A DNA stretch of 10,917 nucleotides from Candidatus Rokuibacteriota bacterium. Its GTDB lineage: Bacteria; Methylomirabilota; Methylomirabilia; Rokubacteriales; CSP1-6. The position numbers were made by a program, and so were the translations under genes. The DNA lies in assembly GCA_016179165.1 (NCBI GenBank), contig JACORX010000196.1, positions 1 through 10,917 of the forward strand, read 5' to 3'. Numbering within the stretch: position 1 is the stretch's first letter; every line of letters starts with the position of its first letter. Of the stretch, positions 1 to 5,524 are shown piece by piece. The notes under the pieces are model-generated. The model saw nothing but the letters and a program-made list of their open reading frames with translations, did not search any database and had not been told where the DNA came from.

Positions 1-41
1 ATACTGGGCGCTCGAATCCTCATGAGCGCCGGAGCTTGTCC

Positions 42-257
42 GTGACTCACGCCAACCACGGAGTTGTGCCCAGGACGCACCCGTCCGTCTTCCTCGCCCC
101 CTCGTCCTTGGCCCCCTCGTCCTTGGCCCCCTCGTCTCTGGCCCCCTCGTCTCTGGCCCCCTCACCCTACCCTCTCCCCCGATGGGGGAGAGGGTTCTGT
201 CTTCTCCCTCTGTCGCCTTCTTTTCTCCCTCTCCCCTCAGGGGAGAGGGTAGGGTGA
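42..257 (+). pseudogene. Possible remnant of a second gamma carbonic anhydrase N-terminus
   Basis: An open frame from GTG at 42 (or TTG at 36) to TGA at 255-257. Its first about 22 residues (THANHGVVPRTHPSVFLAPS, codons 45-104) line up without gaps with residues 2-21 of the intact carbonic anhydrase that starts at 284 (IHAYRGVVPKVHLSAWIADS). They share H, A, GVVP, H, S, A and S, and about two thirds of the aligned bases match. The HPSVFLAPS string is closer to the usual family N-terminus than the intact gene is. After this point the frame reads only a 15-bp tandem repeat (LAPSS units) and then a palindromic element, so no enzyme could result. The best reading is the 5' end of a duplicated or replaced gene, cut off by repeat growth. 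Chance similarity over so short a stretch, or translation as a short leader peptide, cannot be excluded. Confidence 0.4.
96..163 (+). repeat. 15-bp tandem repeat, about 4.5 copies
   Basis: Units begin at 96, 111, 126 and 141, with a partial fifth at 156. The first two read GCCCCCTCGTCCTTG and the next two GCCCCCTCGTCTCTG, and the partial copy runs into the palindromic element at 158. In the frame of the upstream remnant each unit encodes LAPSS. The pairwise-identical neighbouring units suggest recent stepwise duplication by slippage or unequal exchange. Confidence 0.9.
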
Positions 258-261
258 GGGG
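158..261. repeat. Palindromic element with 22-bp terminal inverted repeats
   Basis: Bases 158-179 and 240-261 are perfect reverse complements over 22 bp (the CCCCTCACCCTACCCTCTCC type of end). Each end also carries a nested hairpin: 169-180 pairs with 184-195 (12 bp, loop GAT), and 227-236 pairs with 240-249 (10 bp, loop TCA). The spacer is pyrimidine-rich. Related elements occur at 4937-5037 and 7205-7227. There is no coding capacity or transposase, so it resembles a MITE or REP-like palindromic repeat. No target-site duplication was recognised. Confidence 0.85.
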
Positions 262-281
262 AGATGAAGGTGAGGGGAGAT
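253..281 (+). repeat. 13-bp direct repeat next to the carbonic anhydrase start
   Basis: GGTGAGGGGAGAT occurs at 253-265 and again at 269-281. The first copy overlaps the right end of the palindromic element. The second lies directly before the ATG at 284 and contains the purine-rich tract that probably acts as the ribosome binding site. Confidence 0.8.
273..279 (+). promoter_or_regulatory. Ribosome binding site of the carbonic anhydrase gene
   Basis: AGGGGAG lies 4 bases before the ATG at 284 and is a good Shine-Dalgarno match. It belongs to the duplicated 13-bp unit derived from the edge of the palindromic element, so the repeat seems to have supplied the translation signal of this gene. 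Confidence 0.55.
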
Positions 282-283
282 AG

Positions 284-802
284 ATGATCCACGCGTACCG
301 GGGTGTCGTGCCCAAGGTGCACCTGTCCGCCTGGATCGCGGACTCCGCCGACGTCATCGGCAACGTGGAGCTGGGCGAAGAGCCGAGCGTCTGGTTCTCA
401 ACCGTGATCCGGGACGACGTGAACTTCGTCCGCGTCGGCCGCGGGACCAACATCCAGGACGGCACCGTCATCCACGTCAACCGCAACGGCACGCCGACCA
501 TCCTCGAGGACTACGTCACGGTCGGGCACGCCGCGCGGCTCCACGACTGCCACGTCAAGTCGAACTGCTTGGTCGGCATCGGCGCCGTCGTGCTGGACGG
601 TGTGGTGATCGAGGAGGAGTGCGTGGTCGCAGCCGGCGCCGTCGTCTCGCCCGGCACGCTCGCGCCCAAGGGCAGCCTGCTCATGGGTGCCCCCGCCCGG
701 GTCAAGCGCTCCGTGACCGAGAAGAACCTCGCGCTGATCTACAGCTCGGCCAAGAGCTACATCGGCCTCGCGGCCGAGTACAGGGCCGCGCGGGGCGCCT
801 AG
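284..802 (+). CDS. Gamma carbonic anhydrase family protein (left-handed beta-helix)
   Basis: A 172-residue protein of the gamma carbonic anhydrase / YrdA-CaiE type, a trimeric left-handed beta-helix enzyme or carrier that binds a metal between subunits. Known active members interconvert CO2 and bicarbonate in the cytoplasm, but many family members have no proven activity. Hexapeptide-repeat spacing runs through residues 20-140. The three expected metal-binding histidines are H64 (in VIHVN) and H82 and H87 (in GHAARLH), and the conserved Arg/Asp pair is at R43 and D45. Length is normal for the family (about 170-180). The start at 284 is supported by AGGGGAG 4 bases upstream and by the family-typical opening GVVPKVH. 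The stop is 2 bases before hisS, so the two are probably co-transcribed. Residues 14-20 (LSAWIAD) depart from the common HPSVFIAP form, which is better kept in the remnant upstream. Substrate and activity are inferred from family only. Confidence 0.9.
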   Translation: MIHAYRGVVPKVHLSAWIADSADVIGNVELGEEPSVWFSTVIRDDVNFVRVGRGTNIQDGTVIHVNRNGTPTILEDYVTVGHAARLHDCHVKSNCLVGIGAVVLDGVVIEEECVVAAGAVVSPGTLAPKGSLLMGAPARVKRSVTEKNLALIYSSAKSYIGLAAEYRAARGA

Positions 803-804
803 CC

Positions 805-2148
805 ATGGCCATCAAGGCGGTGCGGGGCGTTCGAGACATCCTGCCCTCGGAGACGGGCAAGTGGCAGCGCGTGGAGGCCGCGGGGCGAAAGACCTTCGAG
901 GCCTACGGTTACCGCGAGATCAGGCTGCCGCTGTTCGAGCGCACCGAGCTCTTCGCCCGTGGGATCGGCGGCGAGACCGACATCGTCAAGAAGGAGATGT
1001 ACACCTTCGACGACCGCGGCGGCGACTCGCTGACGCTCCGACCCGAGGCGACCGCGGGGCTTCTGCGCGCCTACATCGAGCACGGCTTCCAGGTCGAGCC
1101 CAAGCCCGTCCGTCTCTACACGGCCGGCCCCATGTTCCGCTACGAGCGTCCGCAAGCGGGGCGCTACCGGCAGTTCCACCAGGCTAACGTCGAGGCGCTC
1201 GGCGAGGTCAATCCCGCGGTGGACGCCGAAGTCATCTGCATGTTGATGGACTTCTTCTTCGCCCTCGGGCTCGGCGAGCGCCTGGCGCTGCACGTCAACT
1301 CCATCGGCGACGTCGGCGACCGCGCGGGGTATATCGTCCGGCTCGTGGACTACCTCCGGCCCCACGCGGCGGCGCTCTGCGGGGAATGCCAGGCCCGGCT
1401 CGGGCGCAACCCCCTCCGCGTGCTGGACTGCAAGGTGCCCGACTGCCAGCCCGTCGTCGAGAAGGCGCCGTCCATCCTCGACTCGCTCTCGCCCGAGGCC
1501 GCGAAGCACTTTGAGAGCGTGCGAAGCTACCTCGACACCATGGGGCAGGCCTACACGGTCACGCCTCGCCTCGTGCGCGGGCTCGACTACTACGTGCGCA
1601 CCACGTTCGAGGTGAAGACCGCGGACCTCGGAGCCCAGGACGCGGTCGCGGGCGGCGGGCGCTACGACGGTCTGATCGAGCGCCTGGGCGGACCCGCGGA
1701 CCCCGGCATTGGCTTCGCCATAGGTCTCGAGCGGGTGGTCCTTCTCCTGGGCGACGCGGAGGCGGCCTCGCGCCCGTTCGTGCTCCTGATACCGCTGGGA
1801 GACCCGGCGCTCCAGCGCCTGATGCCCGTCGCGCGCGCGGTCCGCCGGGGCGGCGTGACCGCCGAGCTGGGCTATGGCGCCCGCAAGCTGCCGCGCGAGC
1901 TCGAGCGGGCCAACAGGCTCGGCGTCGCCTACGCGGTCATCGCGGGGGAGAACGAGCTGGCGGCCGGGGAGGCGGTGCTGCGCGAGATGAAGACGGGGGA
2001 GCAGCGGCGCGTGCCGATCGCGGCGCTGGCCGCCGAGCTCTGCGCCCTCTCCGGCAGGGGCGTTTCCCCCAAGAGTGTTTCCCCCGAGGGTGTTTCCCCC
2101 AAGGGTGTTTCCCCCAAGGGTGTTTCCCCCAAGGGTGTTTCCCAATGA
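805..2148 (+). CDS. hisS: Histidyl-tRNA synthetase with repeat-derived C-terminal tail
   Basis: A class II aminoacyl-tRNA synthetase that charges tRNA(His) with histidine in the cytoplasm. The 447-residue protein starts at ATG 805 (MAIKAVRGVRDILPSE), which matches the usual HisRS N-terminus; the longer open frame upstream only overlaps the carbonic anhydrase gene. Motif 2 is at about residues 110-126 (MFRYERPQAGRYRQFHQ), the histidine-specific RGLDYY motif at 258-263, GGGRYDGL at 283-290, and GIGFAIGLERV follows as motif 3. The C-terminal anticodon-binding domain is complete to about residue 418. From residue 420 the protein ends in an in-frame pentapeptide array of GVSPK-type units encoded by 15-bp repeats, about 28 residues with no counterpart in typical HisRS of 415-430 residues. 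The stop overlaps the aspS start as ATGA. The hisS-aspS order is common in bacteria and implies coupled translation. Confidence 0.97.
   Translation: MAIKAVRGVRDILPSETGKWQRVEAAGRKTFEAYGYREIRLPLFERTELFARGIGGETDIVKKEMYTFDDRGGDSLTLRPEATAGLLRAYIEHGFQVEPKPVRLYTAGPMFRYERPQAGRYRQFHQANVEALGEVNPAVDAEVICMLMDFFFALGLGERLALHVNSIGDVGDRAGYIVRLVDYLRPHAAALCGECQARLGRNPLRVLDCKVPDCQPVVEKAPSILDSLSPEAAKHFESVRSYLDTMGQAYTVTPRLVRGLDYYVRTTFEVKTADLGAQDAVAGGGRYDGLIERLGGPADPGIGFAIGLERVVLLLGDAEAASRPFVLLIPLGDPALQRLMPVARAVRRGGVTAELGYGARKLPRELERANRLGVAYAVIAGENELAAGEAVLREMKTGEQRRVPIAALAAELCALSGRGVSPKSVSPEGVSPKGVSPKGVSPKGVSQ
2062..2143 (+). repeat. 15-bp tandem repeat in the 3' end of hisS, about 5.5 copies
   Basis: Units start at 2062, 2077, 2092, 2107, 2122 and 2137 (partial, seven bases). 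The last three full units are identical (GTTTCCCCCAAGGGT); the first two differ by one base each, giving VSPKS and VSPEG. Because the period is a multiple of three, copy changes keep the hisS frame. Each unit carries an AAGGG or near match, and the last one (2131-2135) lies 9 bases before the aspS ATG and may serve as its ribosome binding site. Confidence 0.95.
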
Positions 2149-3965
2149 CCGAGACGCGCGGCGCGTCTCAAGTCGAACCCATGGGCGGCTGGAAGCGGAC
2201 GCATTCCTGCGGCGCGCTGCGCGCTGGGGATGCCGGCAAGACCGTCACGCTGATGGGCTGGGTCTTCAGGCGGCGCGACCACGGCGGGCTCATCTTTGTG
2301 GACATCCGAGACCGCGAGGGTATCACCCAGTGCGTCTTTAACCCCGGCGACGGGGCGGAGGCGCACGCCAAGGTCCAGGGCGTCCGCGGCGAGTTCGTCC
2401 TGGCGGTGCGCGGAGCGGTCGCCCCGCGCCCGGCGGGAACCGAGAACGTGAAGATCCCGACCGGCGCCGTCGAGGTGCTTGCTCGCGAGCTCAAGGTCCT
2501 CAACGACTGCCGCCCGCTGCCCTTCCAGCTCGACTCGGAGGGTGATGCCGAGGTGGACGAGACGCTTCGGCTGAAGTACCGCTACCTCGACATGCGCCGT
2601 GCGCCCGTCCTCAGGGCGTTCCAGGTGCGCGACCTGCTCTGCCGGGCCGTGCGCGATTACCTCCACGAGCACGGCTTCCTCGAGGTGGAGACGCCCTTCC
2701 TGACCCGCTCGACACCCGTGGGCGCGCGCGACTTCCTCGTGCCGAGCCGGCTCCAGCCCGGCAGCTTCTACGCGCTGCCGCAGTCGCCCCAGCTTTTCAA
2801 GCAGCTCCTGATGGTGGCGGGCTTCGAGCGCTATTTCCAGATCGTCCGCTGCTTCCGAGACGAGGACCTTCGCAAGGACCGCCAGCCGGAGTTCACACAG
2901 ATCGACATCGAGACCTCCTTCCTCGACCGCGACGACTTTCTGCCCATCGTCGAGGGCTTGGTCGCCGCAATCTGGCGCCGGGTGAAGGGCGTCGAGCTGG
3001 CACTGCCGTTCCCGCGGCTGGCCTACGACGAGGCCATGGCGCGCTTCGGCTCCGACAAACCCGACCTGCGCTTCGGGCTCGAGCTCCGGGACGTGTCAGC
3101 GCTCTTTGTGGGCGGCGAGTTCCAGGCCTTCGCCCAGGTCGTGGGGGGCGGCGGCGCCGTCAAGGCGCTCCGCATCCCCGGAGCCGGCTCTATGTCCCGC
3201 AAGGACCTGGACGACCTCACGGCCGAGGCCAAGCAGGCCGGGGCCAAGGGGCTAGTCTGGATCAAGGTGACGGCGGAGGGTCTCAACTCGCCGGTCGCCA
3301 AGTTCCTCTCCGCTGTCCAAGATCGGCTGCTGAGCCTTACCGGAGCGGCCACCGGCGACCTCGTGCTGCTCGTGGGCGACGCCCCGGCCGTTGCCGCGAC
3401 GGTCCTCGGTCGCCTGCGCATCGACCTGGCCAGGCGGTTCAAGCTCATCCCGGTGGATCGCGACGTGTTCGCCTGGGTCATAGACTTCCCGCTCGTGGAA
3501 TGGAACGCGGGCGAGAAGCGCTGGGACGCCGTCCACCATCCGTTCACGGCGCCGCGCGATGAGGACTTGCCGCTGTTCGAGTCCGACCCAGGCAAGGCGC
3601 GGGCGAAGGCGTATGACCTCGTGCTCAACGGCCAGGAGGCCGCCGGCGGGTCCATCCGCATACACCAGCAGTCGGTCCAGGAGCGCCTCTTCGGCCTGAT
3701 CGGCATCTCCAAGGAGGAGGCGCGTGCGCGCTTCGGCTTTCTGCTGGAGGCCCTCGAGTTCGGCGCGCCGCCCATGGGAGGCATCGCCTTCGGACTCGAC
3801 CGGCTGGCGGCGAGTCTGGCCGGGCAGGAGTCCATCCGCGAGGTCATCGCATTTCCGAAGACGCAAAAGGGCACCTGCCCCCTCACCGACGCTCCCGCTC
3901 CCGTGGACGCGCGCCAGCTCCGCGACCTTGGGATCCGAGTCGTCGAAGGAGCCGACCCCGCGTGA
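2145..3965 (+). CDS. aspS: Aspartyl-tRNA synthetase, probably non-discriminating
   Basis: A bacterial-type class II AspRS, 606 residues against about 590 in E. coli. It joins aspartate to tRNA(Asp) and, as judged below, probably also to tRNA(Asn). An OB-fold anticodon domain lies at about 20-125, then the catalytic core with QSPQ at 213-216 and the motif 2 segment FRDEDLRKDRQPEFTQIDIE at 237-256. The bacterial GAD insertion follows (about 320-430), then motif 3 FGLDR at 549-553. The OB fold has His46 (RRRDHGG) and Gly98 (RPAGTEN), matching H31 and G81 of the Pseudomonas aeruginosa non-discriminating enzyme; discriminating AspRS of the E. coli type has Leu and Lys there. The ATG at 2145 overlaps the hisS stop (ATGA). 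An in-frame ATG at 2181 (residue 13, MGGWKRTHSCG) is closer to the usual family start but lacks a visible ribosome binding site, so 2145 is preferred. The stop overlaps the phoH start as GTGA. Confidence 0.97.
   Translation: MTETRGASQVEPMGGWKRTHSCGALRAGDAGKTVTLMGWVFRRRDHGGLIFVDIRDREGITQCVFNPGDGAEAHAKVQGVRGEFVLAVRGAVAPRPAGTENVKIPTGAVEVLARELKVLNDCRPLPFQLDSEGDAEVDETLRLKYRYLDMRRAPVLRAFQVRDLLCRAVRDYLHEHGFLEVETPFLTRSTPVGARDFLVPSRLQPGSFYALPQSPQLFKQLLMVAGFERYFQIVRCFRDEDLRKDRQPEFTQIDIETSFLDRDDFLPIVEGLVAAIWRRVKGVELALPFPRLAYDEAMARFGSDKPDLRFGLELRDVSALFVGGEFQAFAQVVGGGGAVKALRIPGAGSMSRKDLDDLTAEAKQAGAKGLVWIKVTAEGLNSPVAKFLSAVQDRLLSLTGAATGDLVLLVGDAPAVAATVLGRLRIDLARRFKLIPVDRDVFAWVIDFPLVEWNAGEKRWDAVHHPFTAPRDEDLPLFESDPGKARAKAYDLVLNGQEAAGGSIRIHQQSVQERLFGLIGISKEEARARFGFLLEALEFGAPPMGGIAFGLDRLAASLAGQESIREVIAFPKTQKGTCPLTDAPAPVDARQLRDLGIRVVEGADPA
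2151..2169 (+). other. Perfect 9-bp hairpin in the first codons of aspS
   Basis: GAGACGCGC (2151-2159) and GCGCGTCTC (2161-2169) are exact reverse complements with one base between them, which in practice gives an 8-bp stem with a 3-base loop. It begins four bases after the 2145 ATG codon and ends before the alternative ATG at 2181. There is no T run, so it is not an intrinsic terminator. It could affect start choice or translation, or may simply be a GC-rich palindrome. Confidence 0.5.
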
Positions 3966-5029
3966 CCGAAGTCGCCCGCGCCACCCGACGCGTCCTGATC
4001 CCGCCGGACCTCAACCTGCTCGCCTTGCTCGGGCGCAATGACGAGCACCTGAAGTTGATCGAGACGCAGTACAACGTCCAGGTCACCTCCCGCGGCCACG
4101 ACGTCACGCTCCGGGGCGACGAGGGAAGGCTCCAGCAGGCGGAGAAGGTGCTGCGCGAGTTGATCGATATGCTGCGCGCACGGCCGTCGCTGGGGGCGTC
4201 CGACATTCGCTCGGCCCTCCGCATCGCCGGCGCCGAGCCGGACACCGACCTCAAGGGTTTCCTGGCCGACGCCATCGCGGTGCCGTCGCGGCGCAAGCTC
4301 ATCAGCCCAAAGACGGCAAACCAGAAGCGTTACCTCGACGCGATCAGGAGCCACGACCTCGTCATCTCCATCGGGCCGGCGGGCACCGGCAAGTCCTACC
4401 TCGCCGTCGCCATGGCTGTATCGGCGCTCGTCAAGAGAGAAGTCTCGCGCATCATCCTGACGCGCCCGGCCGTCGAGGCGGGCGAGCGGCTGGGTTTCCT
4501 GCCCGGCGACCTGATCGAGAAGTTCCACCCCTACCTCCGGCCGCTCTACGACGCGCTGTACGACATGATCGAGGCCGAGAAGGTCGCCACGCTCACCGAG
4601 AAGGGGGCGATCGAGATTGCGCCGCTCGCCTACATGCGCGGCCGCACGCTCAACGACGCGTTCATCATCCTCGACGAGGCGCAGAACACGACGTCGGAGC
4701 AGATGAAGATGTTCCTGACGCGCCTCGGCTTCAACTCGAAGATGGTCATCACGGGAGACATCACGCAGGTGGACCTGCCGTCGAGCCGTCCGTCCGGGCT
4801 CATCGAGATCCAGACCGTCCTGGAGGGGATCGACGGCATCCGCTTCATCTATTTCGACCACCGGGATGTTGTCAGGCATGACCTCGTCTCGGCCATCGTT
4901 CGCGCCTACGACCGCGTCAAGCCCGCCCGGCGCACGCCCCCTCACCCTGCCCTCTCCCCCGATCGGGGAGAGGGGGACTCGAGCACCCAGGTTTCTCCCC
5001 CTCACCCCCCTCTGGAAGGAGAGGGTTAG
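3962..5029 (+). CDS. PhoH-like ATPase (YbeZ type) with repeat-derived tail
   Basis: A 355-residue P-loop protein of the PhoH/YbeZ family, a cytoplasmic ATPase linked to RNA metabolism and ribosome maturation and usually encoded beside ybeY, as here. The N-terminal about 100 residues form the small domain seen in this subfamily. The ATPase domain has Walker A GPAGTGKS at 138-145 and Walker B FIILDEAQN at 234-242, followed by a sensor-like GD in VITGDITQVDLP. The GTG start at 3962 overlaps the aspS stop (GTGA), and the N-terminal sequence fits. Family-like sequence ends near RAYDRVK (residue 320). The last about 30 residues (PPHPALSPDRGEG and onward) are simply the translation of a palindromic repeat, so the native stop was probably lost when the element inserted. 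The tail is unlikely to have a conserved function. The exact biochemical role of the family is not firmly known. Confidence 0.93.
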   Translation: MTEVARATRRVLIPPDLNLLALLGRNDEHLKLIETQYNVQVTSRGHDVTLRGDEGRLQQAEKVLRELIDMLRARPSLGASDIRSALRIAGAEPDTDLKGFLADAIAVPSRRKLISPKTANQKRYLDAIRSHDLVISIGPAGTGKSYLAVAMAVSALVKREVSRIILTRPAVEAGERLGFLPGDLIEKFHPYLRPLYDALYDMIEAEKVATLTEKGAIEIAPLAYMRGRTLNDAFIILDEAQNTTSEQMKMFLTRLGFNSKMVITGDITQVDLPSSRPSGLIEIQTVLEGIDGIRFIYFDHRDVVRHDLVSAIVRAYDRVKPARRTPPHPALSPDRGEGDSSTQVSPPHPPLEGEG

Positions 5030-5037
5030 GGTGAGGG
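4937..5037. repeat. Degenerate palindromic element between phoH and ybeY
   Basis: Related to the element at 158-261. It has the left end CCCCTCACCCTGCCCTCTCC, a 10-bp hairpin (4950-4959 with 4965-4974, loop CGATC), a spacer, and a right end GGAGAGGGTTAGGGTGAGGG. The two ends match as inverted repeats except for a short mismatch and one extra base near the centre of the arm. An internal CCCCTCACCCCCCTCT tract suggests a partly duplicated or nested copy. Its left part is translated as the C-terminus of PhoH, and its right edge supplies purine-rich sequence ahead of the ybeY start. Confidence 0.8.
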
Positions 5038-5044
5038 TGGGCGC

Positions 5045-5524
5045 TTGAGGCCCGTGGCCGTCAGCAATCGCCAGCGCCGCGTCCCCGTCTCGACGCCGAG
5101 ACTGCGCGCGACGGCAGAGGCCGCGCTGCGGGCGCTCGGGCGCGCCGATCTCCATGTCGACGTTACCGTGGTGGACGACTCAGCGATCCGGCGGCTCAAC
5201 GCGCGCTACCTCCGCAGGCGCAGGACCACCGATGTGCTCGCCTTCGACCTCGAGGCGGATTTCCACGCGACCGGGCCGTCTCGCCTCATGGGTGAGGTGA
5301 TCGTCTGCGCGGACACGGCGAAGCGGCAGGCCCGGCGCGTCGGCGTGTCGGTCGCGCTCGAGATCGACCTGCTCGTGGTCCACGGGCTCCTGCACCTGGC
5401 GGGGTGGGACGACCACGAGCCTCGAGAAGCCCGGCTCATGCACGAGCGCGAGCGGGAGATCCTGGCGGAGACCGGGCGGCGCGCGCCGGCGCGTCTCTGG
5501 AACGGCCTCCTCGATCCGCGATGA
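5045..5524 (+). CDS. ybeY: Endoribonuclease YbeY (rRNA maturation factor)
   Basis: A 159-residue zinc-dependent YbeY-family protein, which acts in 16S rRNA 3' processing and 70S ribosome quality control in the cytoplasm. The family signature is at residues 113-124, HGLLHLAGWDDH: H113 and H117 are the first two metal ligands. The position of the usual third histidine is Asp123, with His124 directly after it. TTG at 5045 is taken as the start because it gives the common YbeY opening (VAVSNRQR) and follows a GAGGGTGG tract at 5033-5040; GTG at 5054 is an alternative and would remove three residues. The C-terminus is of normal length. The stop overlaps the era ATG (ATGA). The position between phoH and era is the classic arrangement, although the HD-domain 7TM gene often found between phoH and ybeY is absent. 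Confidence 0.93.
   Translation: MRPVAVSNRQRRVPVSTPRLRATAEAALRALGRADLHVDVTVVDDSAIRRLNARYLRRRRTTDVLAFDLEADFHATGPSRLMGEVIVCADTAKRQARRVGVSVALEIDLLVVHGLLHLAGWDDHEPREARLMHEREREILAETGRRAPARLWNGLLDPR

Noticed and set aside
1..24. Promoter at the left edge (ATACT at 1-5, possibly TATACT)
   Set aside because: The hexamer would be cut by the window edge and no -35 can be seen, so it cannot be supported here.
96..163. CRISPR-like array
   Set aside because: Units are 15 bp, directly abutting and without spacers, so this is a simple tandem repeat. The same holds for 2062-2143.
799..2145. Long antisense open frame of 448 codons opposite hisS
   Set aside because: It mirrors hisS codon by codon and reads as low-complexity Arg/Gly/Leu-rich sequence. 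GC-rich third positions keep the antisense frame free of stops, and hisS itself is fully supported by its motifs.
3023..5155. 710-codon antisense open frame spanning aspS, phoH and ybeY
   Set aside because: It crosses three well-supported genes and two repeat arms, shows no domain-like sequence, and is a by-product of GC-rich codon use.
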